A stretch of DNA of 13,196 nt from an uncultured Treponema sp. (GTDB lineage: Bacteria > Spirochaetota > Spirochaetia > Treponematales > Treponemataceae): the NCBI GenBank assembly GCA_937885475.1, contig CAKZZR010000269.1:1-13196 (forward strand). Direction: 5' to 3'. The notes beneath the pieces were generated by a model. The model searched no databases, was not told the DNA's origin, and saw nothing but the letters and a program-made list of their open reading frames with translations. The translations under genes were made by a program, and so were the position numbers. Each line of letters starts with the position of its first letter. Position 1 is the first letter of the stretch. This document shows positions 6,768 through 12,618 of the stretch, in pieces.

Positions 6768-9176
6768 TCAGAACTTGAGACCTTTGATTGCGTTCTTTGC
6801 GGCGCTGGCGGCTTTTTCCTCTGCCTCCTTTTTTGCGCGTTCTGCTGCGGCATCTGCCTCTGCCTTTGCGCGGGCTGCTGCAGCGTCAGCTTCTGCCTGT
6901 GCCCGTGCCTTTGCGGCTTCTGCCTCTGCCTGAGCCTTTGCCTTTGCCGCGTCAGCCTCTGCCTGTAGTTTTGCTGCGGCTTCCGCTGCGGCGCGCTCGG
7001 CGGCCTGCTTTGCCTGATTCTGTATGTCGTCAGCAAGATTCGTAAGTTCTTTTTTCTTAGCTTCAAGCTGGTCGTTCACGGCGCTTACCGAAAGTCCGTT
7101 TTCGGAAATGCTCTTTGCCAACGTGTCAAACCCAGCGATTTCAGAAAGCGCTCCGGACGTTTTGCTTTCAAGTTCCTTTGAAAGGCGTGCCATTGCCTCG
7201 TTCTTTGCTTCCTCCGCCTGATTTCCGATGACGCTTTTGAGCGCCGCAGAAATCTGCTTGTCTGCGTCCGTGGTAAGGTTAAGGTCAAGACCTGCCGCCT
7301 TGGAAAATCGTACGTCCGCGCCAAGGTTCATTGTCTTTACGGAGGCAAGCGCCTTCTGGTAAATTGCGTTTATGCGCTCTTCCGGGAGTGGCGTTGCGGT
7401 GATGGCGATAGGATTCATGTTGAATGCGGCCTTTACGCTGAATGCGGAATCCTCGTCGGCACTGAGATTTGCCTGAATGCCCGTTGTTCCCTTGAACGAC
7501 GGAACGCCCGCTGCGTCAGAGCCTTCCGCAATCTGAATGCTCAGCGGGTATGCAGTTCCCTTGTAGTCCGCAGTTAAAAGCGGTGCGCTCGTGTTTTCGC
7601 GCGCGTCAATGGTAAGGCTTGCGGAGTGGGCTTGCTTACCAACGGTATAGGTTCCCCGCGCCTTGAGTGGCTCGCCGCGCTTGTTCATGTCGTTTGAAAT
7701 GTCCGTCGCTTCTGCCGTAAAGCCCGCTCCGGAAGCAACCGCATGCTCTATAAGAATCGTCGGAATGCGGTCTTCCTTCCAGTAAACGTCGCGTCCGGCG
7801 GCGCGGCGGCTCGCCTTTTCTTTTTTTGCCTTCTGCTTTTCCTTTGCCGCCTTCTGGTTTTGCTTCATCTGTGCGGCGTAGGAAACTGCCTTCTGAAGGT
7901 ATGGATAGTATTTTCCGAGCAGACGGTAGCCAGCCTCATCCAGTGCGCCGGTGAGAATTCCTTTGCCCTCGTCAAGCGAAATGCCCGCATACTTTGAGAC
8001 CTGTGCCGAAAGCAACGCGCGGTCGCTTTTTACGGCGGTCTCCAATTCCTCAGAAAGGCGCTGAACCACGTCCTTGTCCTTGTTGAATTCGTCAAGCGTT
8101 TTTTCTACGGAAGCCTGAACCTGCTTACCGTTGTTTATTGCGCCCTCGATTTTTTTTATTGCCGGGGGAATGTCAGCGGGATTCTTGAACGATTCCGGTC
8201 TGAGCGCCATAATGTCTTCTGCTGAAGCCTTAAGCTCGTTCGCCTGCTTCTCAAATTCCGCGGGCTTGTCCGCCCATTTTTTGCTGATAGACTCAACGGC
8301 GGCGGCAACCTCCTTGGATTTTTTTTCTGTCTGGAGCGAGGCGCGAAGCTCTTCCACAAGTTTTTGCGGGTCGTAGTCCGAAAAATTTCCCAGAAGGCTT
8401 GCACCGATTGCCTCTATGCTGCCGCCCTTTCCGCTGAGCGCGGAATAGAAGCCTGTGTCGTCCTCTTTTTTCTGCTTCTTTTCTTTTTTATCCAGCTTTT
8501 TCTGAAGCTTCGCAGGAAGTGCACCGCTCGTTGTTCGGGGTGTGCCAAGCGCAACGCCGGTAATCTCAATTTCCTGAGCATCAAAGCGGCCACGGAGCAG
8601 CTGGGCAAGATTGAAGTCAAGGTTAAGCCGCTGGAATTCAAACAAGTTCGTCATGGGCGAGTCCTTGTTTGCCTGCGCAAGCTGCTCAATAGTCAGGTTC
8701 GCCTTAAAAATCTGCACGTTGACCTTCTGAATGTCGCACCGTGCGCCAAGGGCGTTCTGAAGCCCGGTCTGAACGGCGGCCTTTACAGCTACGTTCTTGA
8801 ATAGCGTTACGCTTATACCGAGCGCCGCGATAAGCACGACGACAGCGATGAACGGAGCCGCATTGAACCGGCTTTTGTTCGTGGCGATTGATTTTGAAAC
8901 CGCCTTAAGATGCTTCAGCTCCTTTTTGGTGAACGTCGCGTCCGCAGGAACGCCGATCACGTCCTTTCCCTTCAGCTGGCTTTTTTCTGTGTACATGCCC
9001 TGAATAAAGTCCTTGTCTGCCTGAATGTAGAGCTTTGCGAGGATTTTTTTCTCAAAATTCTCTGGGGTGAGCTTTTTTTTGAAGAGCGCGGGAAGTTTTT
9101 TTGACGGAAAACGCTTTTCCGGCTTTTTCTGCTTCTGTTTTTTAGGAGTTTTTGTGCTGTCGGTTGTGTTTTTCAT
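6768..9176 (-). CDS. TIGR03545 family protein: AsmA-like, membrane-anchored envelope protein with coiled-coil tail
   Basis: This 802-residue protein fits TIGR03545, an uncharacterised family of outer-membrane bacteria usually paired with TIGR03546. Residues 1-105 are Lys-rich and probably cytoplasmic. About 106-126 is one membrane segment (FIAVVVLIAALGISVTLF). After it comes an AsmA-like pattern: GARCDIQKVNVQIFKANLTI, then LDFNLAQLLRGRFDAQEIEI around 165-205. The middle (about 250-470) is charged and helical. About 475-640 looks beta-rich (WKEDRIPTILIEHAV). The tail from about 690 is an Ala/Glu/Lys helix with six 11-residue repeats (726-791), and the chain ends KGLKF. I infer a protein spanning or bridging the periplasm, perhaps in lipid or envelope transport; function is not established. 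The start has a strong AGGAGG site and overlaps the TIGR03546 stop by one base (TGATG), showing translational coupling. Confidence 0.85.
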   Translation of the reverse strand: MKNTTDSTKTPKKQKQKKPEKRFPSKKLPALFKKKLTPENFEKKILAKLYIQADKDFIQGMYTEKSQLKGKDVIGVPADATFTKKELKHLKAVSKSIATNKSRFNAAPFIAVVVLIAALGISVTLFKNVAVKAAVQTGLQNALGARCDIQKVNVQIFKANLTIEQLAQANKDSPMTNLFEFQRLNLDFNLAQLLRGRFDAQEIEITGVALGTPRTTSGALPAKLQKKLDKKEKKQKKEDDTGFYSALSGKGGSIEAIGASLLGNFSDYDPQKLVEELRASLQTEKKSKEVAAAVESISKKWADKPAEFEKQANELKASAEDIMALRPESFKNPADIPPAIKKIEGAINNGKQVQASVEKTLDEFNKDKDVVQRLSEELETAVKSDRALLSAQVSKYAGISLDEGKGILTGALDEAGYRLLGKYYPYLQKAVSYAAQMKQNQKAAKEKQKAKKEKASRRAAGRDVYWKEDRIPTILIEHAVASGAGFTAEATDISNDMNKRGEPLKARGTYTVGKQAHSASLTIDARENTSAPLLTADYKGTAYPLSIQIAEGSDAAGVPSFKGTTGIQANLSADEDSAFSVKAAFNMNPIAITATPLPEERINAIYQKALASVKTMNLGADVRFSKAAGLDLNLTTDADKQISAALKSVIGNQAEEAKNEAMARLSKELESKTSGALSEIAGFDTLAKSISENGLSVSAVNDQLEAKKKELTNLADDIQNQAKQAAERAAAEAAAKLQAEADAAKAKAQAEAEAAKARAQAEADAAAARAKAEADAAAERAKKEAEEKAASAAKNAIKGLKF
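6804..7001 (-). repeat. Six 33-base repeats encoding an 11-residue coiled-coil motif
   Basis: Residues 726-791 of the TIGR03545 protein fall into six 11-residue units: AERAAAEAAAK, LQAEADAAKAK, AQAEAEAAKAR, AQAEADAAAAR, AKAEADAAAER, AKKEAEEKAAS. In DNA each is 33 bases, imperfect, and rich in GCx and GAx codons. Hendecad spacing predicts a long straight helix or right-handed coiled coil. Confidence 0.8.
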
Positions 9177-9688
9177 CAGTTTCCTCCTGCAAGACCTGCG
9201 ATTTTAGATATGAGCGGCAGCTTTACGACGAGTTTTCCAAGTTTGCTTTTCTGCATGAACGGAACCACATGCTGTCGCCATAAGAAAATAAGGGCGCGGC
9301 ACAAAAAATAGAGCGGAACATAAAGAATGATTCCTGCAAGGAACGCACCCATGACTATCGTATTGTTGAATTTGGTAAGCGCCACAAACGGTACGTCCAG
9401 AAGCGTTCCAAAGAAGCCCGAGAACGCCGGCACCGTAAGGAACGCGTAGCCGATTGCGTCAAACGCCGGGTCAAGCAGGGGTGCAAGGGCGCTTCCCACA
9501 AGGAGCGACACAGCGTAGGCGGGCTTGTTTATACGGATGAACAGAATGAAAACCAGGACGAGATACCAAAGCAGGTTATTCTTTGGCATGAGTCCTAACA
9601 AAATTCCGCATGACATGGCATGGGCTATTTCGCCGGGGTTGGTGTTTGCTCCCAGCGCGTTGAACAATTTTACAAGAGGCTTAATCAT
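9176..9688 (-). CDS. TIGR03546 family (DUF2062-like) integral membrane protein
   Basis: This is the 170-residue partner of TIGR03545. It is strongly hydrophobic, with segments at about residues 25-52 (GILLGLMPKNNLLWYLVLVF), 57-75, 78-95 and 107-135. The GILLGLMP motif followed by INKPAYAVSLLVGSALAPLLDP resembles DUF2062 proteins, which share a Gly/Pro-rich turn after a G-x-x-x-G-x-x-P signature. The C-terminus is basic and amphipathic. The function is unknown, and I infer an inner-membrane platform for TIGR03545. It leads the two-gene operon. There is no Shine-Dalgarno sequence before the ATG, but a TACAAT -10 ends six bases upstream. Its stop codon overlaps the next start. The upstream gene on the same strand is the amylase, 69 bases away. 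Confidence 0.86.
   Translation of the reverse strand: MIKPLVKLFNALGANTNPGEIAHAMSCGILLGLMPKNNLLWYLVLVFILFIRINKPAYAVSLLVGSALAPLLDPAFDAIGYAFLTVPAFSGFFGTLLDVPFVALTKFNNTIVMGAFLAGIILYVPLYFLCRALIFLWRQHVVPFMQKSKLGKLVVKLPLISKIAGLAGGN
9183..9188 (-). promoter_or_regulatory. Ribosome binding site of the TIGR03545 gene
   Basis: A full AGGAGG lies six bases before the ATG at 9176, inside the last codons of the TIGR03546 gene. The overlapping TGATG stop/start and this strong site point to coupled translation and similar output of both proteins. Confidence 0.85.
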
Positions 9689-9694
9689 ATCTGT

Positions 9695-9700
9695 ATTGTA
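9695..9700 (-). promoter_or_regulatory. -10 element of the TIGR03546-TIGR03545 operon
   Basis: TACAAT on the minus strand, five of six matches to TATAAT, ends six bases before the ATG at 9688. The expected start is the A of the ATG or within a base or two. The -35 region is poor and is covered by an inverted repeat arm. Confidence 0.5.
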
Positions 9701-9723
9701 TCACAGAGTTTGTACGTGATACA
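9697..9723. promoter_or_regulatory. Candidate operator: 8-bp perfect inverted repeat over the operon promoter
   Basis: TGTATCAC (9697-9704) and GTGATACA (9716-9723) are perfect inverted copies separated by 11 bases. Half-site centres are 19 bp apart, close to two helical turns. One arm overlaps the -10 and the other covers the -35 position of the TIGR03546 promoter. This is the position of a repressor site. The binding protein is unknown. Confidence 0.5.
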
Positions 9724-9761
9724 TAGCAAAAAAGTATGAAAAGAGAGATTTTTTTTGCTAT
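9723..9761. terminator. AT-rich inverted repeat at the amylase stop codon, possible terminator
   Basis: ATAGCAAAAAA (9723-9733) and TTTTTTGCTAT (9751-9761) are perfect 11-bp inverted copies with a 17-base loop. The right arm covers the amylase stop codon (9758-9760). A hairpin would form just after amylase translation ends, but its stem is mostly A-T, so termination would be weak. It abuts the candidate operator next to it. Confidence 0.4.
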
Positions 9762-11545
9762 TGCGTTTTGTACACGAGGATTCCCGGGGAGCGGAGCAGA
9801 ATTTGGGCGGCGGCGGCCTCGTCGGTGGCAAAGTCATCGGGGAAGGTGCCGCAGTTCAGCAGGACGATTATGGTCTCGCCTTCAGCGTGCTTCGCAATGC
9901 GCAGAATGCGGCTTTTGCCGTAAGCGTCATCCTTGTCATAGATGAATTCGTAGTCTGTGCTGCGGAGCGCGCCCTGTTCCTTTCTGAGCGCGATGAGCGT
10001 CTGCATGAAGGCAAAATCGTCCTTGAACATGCCAGCCTCAATTTCGTTCCACGGCATGCAGCGGCGGTTGTCCGGGTCGTAGCCGCCCTCAAGCATTATT
10101 TCCGTGCCGTAGTAAATGCACACGGAGCCGGGCATGGCAAAAAGCAGTGTGAGCGCCTGACGCGCGCGAGTTTTGTTCTTGCCGCATCGGTTCAGTATGC
10201 GGATTGTGTCGTGGCTGTCCATCTGATTGAAGAGGACGCGGTTGGTCTGCTCGTAGTACATGCTGTAGCAGCGGTTCACCGCAAATTCAAAGTCCTTCAC
10301 GCACTGCTTGTCCTGCGCGCAGAAGTCCGCGATGCTGTTCTGCAGCGGGTAGTTCATGACGGAATCATATTCTGTTCCGCGCAGCCACGGCATGGAGTTG
10401 TGCCAGATTTCGCCGATGATGTAGAATTCTGGCTTAAGTGCCTTCATTGCCGCGCGCAGCTCCTGGCAGAATACGTGTGAAATTTCGTTAGCAACGTCAA
10501 GACGAAGACCGTCTATGTCGTAGTCCTGTACCCATGAGCGGCATGCGCTGATGATGTAGTCCCGCACTTCCTTGTTGTTCGTGTTCAGCTTGGGCATGAA
10601 GTCTGTGAATGCGAACGAATAGTATTTGCCGGTTCCTGCGTTGCCTTGACCGTGTCCGTGGGCAGGCTCCGTAAAGTTAAAGTCGTTCACCATGAACCAG
10701 TCCTTGTAGGCGGAATTCTCGCGGTTTTTCCAGACGTCCTGCCACTTTTCAAAGAACCAGCCGCTATGGTTGAATACGCCGTCCAGCATGACGCTGATTC
10801 CGCGCGCGTGGGCTTCCTGCACGAAGCGGCGCATGGTTTCCTTGGTGCCGAATTCCTCGTCAATTTCCATGTAGTCGGTGGTGTCGTACTTGTGCTGGCT
10901 GGAAGCCTTGTTAAGCGGAGTGGTATAGATTCCGGTAATGCCCAGCTCCTTGAGGTAGTCAAGGTGGTCTATGATTCCCTGGATGTTTCCTCCGTAGACC
11001 GGTTCCCTGTGATTTTTGGAGAAAGGAATGCTTTCGCCGTATTTTTGCCACGGAATCAGGTTCTGAGGAGTAAAGTCGCTCTTTCCGCGTGCAAAGCGCG
11101 AGGGAAAAATCTGATACCAGACGGCGTTCTCTGCCCATGCGGGCGTGCGGTTTGTGTCGGCGCTGTTCATCCACGGCATGATGAATTTTCCGTGGCGGCT
11201 TCCGCCGTTCTCAAATTCTTCTTTTGTAAAAAAGCCGTTGTAGGTAAAGAACCGTTCCTCGGTTCCGCTCAGGATTCTGAAATAGTAGGAAAGGCGCTTG
11301 AATTCCGGGCGCAGCACCGTCGTCCACCTAAAGTGGTTCTGAAGCTCCTTTTTGGCGGTGATTTCCTTTTCGGTCCCGTGCCATTGCCAGTTTCCGCCCA
11401 TTATTCCCGCCTCAAACGGGTCGCCGGAAACAATGAACACCCTGTCCACGTCCTTTCCGGTCAGAATGCTGATGACAAGCTCGTCGTCGTTGAGTGCGTA
11501 GCAAAAATTATCGAAGGAATAATGTTGAATAGCGGCTAAATTCAT
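9758..11545 (-). CDS. GH13 alpha-amylase, neopullulanase/cyclomaltodextrinase type, cytoplasmic
   Basis: This 595-residue glycoside hydrolase cleaves alpha-1,4 (and perhaps alpha-1,6) bonds in maltodextrins, cyclodextrins or pullulan pieces. Residues 1-125 form an N-terminal beta domain (CBM34-like position), followed by AVWYQIFPSRFARG (141-154), typical of the neopullulanase group. The conserved GH13 regions are DGVFNH (255-260), MPKLN (317-321), GLRLDVANE with nucleophile D350, IGEIWH with acid/base E379, and MDSHD with D446. The TIM barrel and catalytic triad are complete. No signal peptide is present, so it acts on imported oligosaccharides. No transporter or regulator of sugar use lies nearby. 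The start ATG lacks a Shine-Dalgarno sequence. A TAGAAT -10 ends six bases upstream. Exact substrate specificity cannot be read from sequence alone. Confidence 0.93.
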   Translation of the reverse strand: MNLAAIQHYSFDNFCYALNDDELVISILTGKDVDRVFIVSGDPFEAGIMGGNWQWHGTEKEITAKKELQNHFRWTTVLRPEFKRLSYYFRILSGTEERFFTYNGFFTKEEFENGGSRHGKFIMPWMNSADTNRTPAWAENAVWYQIFPSRFARGKSDFTPQNLIPWQKYGESIPFSKNHREPVYGGNIQGIIDHLDYLKELGITGIYTTPLNKASSQHKYDTTDYMEIDEEFGTKETMRRFVQEAHARGISVMLDGVFNHSGWFFEKWQDVWKNRENSAYKDWFMVNDFNFTEPAHGHGQGNAGTGKYYSFAFTDFMPKLNTNNKEVRDYIISACRSWVQDYDIDGLRLDVANEISHVFCQELRAAMKALKPEFYIIGEIWHNSMPWLRGTEYDSVMNYPLQNSIADFCAQDKQCVKDFEFAVNRCYSMYYEQTNRVLFNQMDSHDTIRILNRCGKNKTRARQALTLLFAMPGSVCIYYGTEIMLEGGYDPDNRRCMPWNEIEAGMFKDDFAFMQTLIALRKEQGALRSTDYEFIYDKDDAYGKSRILRIAKHAEGETIIVLLNCGTFPDDFATDEAAAAQILLRSPGILVYKTQ

Positions 11546-11551
11546 GGAGTA

Positions 11552-11557
11552 ATTCTA
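11552..11557 (-). promoter_or_regulatory. -10 element of the amylase gene
   Basis: TAGAAT on the minus strand (five of six matches) ends six bases before the amylase ATG. A second, overlapping TAGAAT lies five bases further upstream (11557-11562). The -35 region falls on the -10 of the divergent MBL gene, so the two promoters should exclude each other. Confidence 0.5.
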
Positions 11558-11575
11558 TTCTAAACCGAAGTATTG

Positions 11576-11584
11576 TGCTATACT
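11576..11584 (+). promoter_or_regulatory. Extended -10 of the MBL-fold gene
   Basis: TGC followed by TATACT (11579-11584), an extended -10 with five of six matches, ends six bases before the ATG at 11591. No ribosome site is present. The expected transcript starts on the start codon. Confidence 0.55.
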
Positions 11585-11590
11585 GAAGCG

Positions 11591-12433
11591 ATGAAAAACA
11601 GAGATTTTTGCGGAAAAATTGAATTGACCAATGACGGGCAGCTTTCATTATTCTTTTTAGGTGCGGGGAGCGCGTTCACAAAGAAGAATTTTCAGAATAA
11701 TTTTCTTATCGTAAAAGGAACGGATCACGTCCTTGTTGACTGCGGAACTCTCTGTCCTTATTCGTTCCATCTGTTCAATTCAGACATCACGGAAATTGAG
11801 AACATACTGATTACCCATTCCCACGCGGATCACATTGGCGGCCTGGAGGAAGTGGCGCTTTCTGACATGTATTGCCGGGGAACAAAGCCCCGCCTGATTC
11901 TGACCAACGAGTACAAGAAAATCCTCTGGAACTGGTCATTGCGGGGTGGACTTTCTGTGCGCGGAGAAGACGGACTGCGCCAAAAAATGACGTTTGACGA
12001 CTATTTTGAGCAGCTTGCGCCGGTAAAGGTGCGGGGAACGCCTCGTCCATGCTACGAGATTTTTGTGGGCGGAATAAAGCTTACGATTTTCAGGACGAAG
12101 CACCTGTTTTCCAGCAGGAACACATGGAAGAATTCATTTTATTCTCTGGGTGTTCTTATTGATGACCGCATACTGTTCAGCGGAGACTCAAAGAATGACC
12201 CGGAGCTTATCGACTGGATTACGCACAAGTATCAGATTGAGGGAATTTTTCACGACTGCCAGTTTCAGAAGAACGCCGTTCACGCAAGCTATGACGAGCT
12301 TAAGGAAACGCTCAGCCCGGAACTGCGCCAAAAAACGTTCATCTGCCACTACAACGACGGATGCGAGAATACGGACGTGGCTTCAGACGGCTTTGCCGGG
12401 CTTGTTCGGCGCGGCATATACTACGATTTTTAG
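11591..12433 (+). CDS. MBL-fold metal-dependent hydrolase (RNase Z/phosphodiesterase-like)
   Basis: This 280-residue protein is a metallo-beta-lactamase-fold enzyme, cytoplasmic by its lack of a signal peptide. It opens with FFLGAGSAFTKKNFQNNF and the strand/loop HVLVDCG. The metal motif THSHADHIGG (residues 75-84) gives H76, H78, D80 and H81. Further ligand candidates are H171 (RTKHLF), D199 in FSGDSKND, H221 in HDCQF, H231 in VHASYDEL and H253 in ICHYNDG. The HDCQF...VHASYDEL pair resembles the HEATF...HST region of RNase Z and related phosphodiesterases, so RNA or a cyclic nucleotide is a possible substrate. This is inference only. The ATG at 11591 is preferred over an in-frame TTG at 11573, which lies upstream of the -10. 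It is divergent from the amylase, 45 bases between start codons, and ends at a strong terminator. Confidence 0.87.
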   Translation: MKNRDFCGKIELTNDGQLSLFFLGAGSAFTKKNFQNNFLIVKGTDHVLVDCGTLCPYSFHLFNSDITEIENILITHSHADHIGGLEEVALSDMYCRGTKPRLILTNEYKKILWNWSLRGGLSVRGEDGLRQKMTFDDYFEQLAPVKVRGTPRPCYEIFVGGIKLTIFRTKHLFSSRNTWKNSFYSLGVLIDDRILFSGDSKNDPELIDWITHKYQIEGIFHDCQFQKNAVHASYDELKETLSPELRQKTFICHYNDGCENTDVASDGFAGLVRRGIYYDF

Positions 12434-12446
12434 ACGATTTTAAGAC

Positions 12447-12478
12447 AAAAATGCCCGGACGTGCCGGGCATTTTTTTT
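12447..12478. terminator. Bidirectional terminator between MBL gene and tRNA-Arg
   Basis: AAAAATGCCCGG (12447-12458) pairs with CCGGGCATTTTT (12464-12475) around an ACGTG loop, followed by more T residues. The A-rich left arm gives a T run on the minus strand, so the same hairpin can end both the MBL transcript and tRNA-Arg. Confidence 0.9.
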
Positions 12479-12482
12479 GCTT

Positions 12483-12556
12483 TGTCCCAGATGTGATTCG
12501 AACACACTACCTGTTGCTTAGGAGGCAACCGCTCTATCCAGATGAGCTACAGGGAC
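12483..12556 (-). tRNA. tRNA-Arg (anticodon CCU)
   Basis: On the minus strand this 74-base cloverleaf has D stem GCTC/GAGC, anticodon arm GTTGC-CTCCTAA-GCAAC (anticodon CCU, reading AGG) and T arm GTGTG-TTCGAAT-CACAT. The acceptor GTCCCTG/CTGGGAC has a U-U mismatch at 6/67. The discriminator is A and CCA is not encoded. It has a promoter upstream overlapping the end of fhs and shares a terminator with the MBL gene. Confidence 0.94.
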
Positions 12557-12560
12557 GAAA

Positions 12561-12582
12561 CCTTCGGCGCATTGCGGGAAGG
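12561..12582 (-). other. Nested hairpin in the fhs/tRNA-Arg gap
   Basis: CCTTC (12561-12565) pairs with GAAGG (12578-12582), and inside it CGC pairs with GCG around ATT. On the minus strand only TTT follows, so it is a poor terminator. It may instead be part of the tRNA-Arg 5' leader removed by RNase P. Confidence 0.3.
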
Positions 12583-12589
12583 CTTTTAT

Positions 12590-12618
12590 ATTGTAGCGAA
12601 TATTTTACATTAAAACAA
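12590..12618 (-). promoter_or_regulatory. Promoter of tRNA-Arg
   Basis: On the minus strand a -35 TTGTTT (12613-12618), a 17-base spacer and a -10 TACAAT (12590-12595) are well placed. The start would be near 12583, giving a leader of about 27 bases. The -35 lies in the last codons of fhs. Confidence 0.6.

Noticed and set aside
6804..7001. CRISPR array or tandem DNA repeat element
   Set aside because: The 33-base units are imperfect, contiguous without spacers, and in frame with a coding region.
6788..7045. Pro/Leu-rich plus-strand frame opposite the TIGR03545 tail
   Set aside because: Its composition is simply the complement of the Ala/Glu repeat codons.
9697..9723. Integration or recombinase attachment site
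   Set aside because: No integrase, transposase or duplicated flank is present, and the position over a promoter fits an operator better.
9755..11539. Two long plus-strand open frames (241 and 297 codons) opposite the amylase gene
   Set aside because: They are antisense shadows of a gene with complete GH13 catalytic motifs, have no ribosome site, and their proteins show no recognisable domain.
11573..11590. TTG start for the MBL protein
   Set aside because: It lies upstream of the -10 hexamer and would not be transcribed from that promoter.
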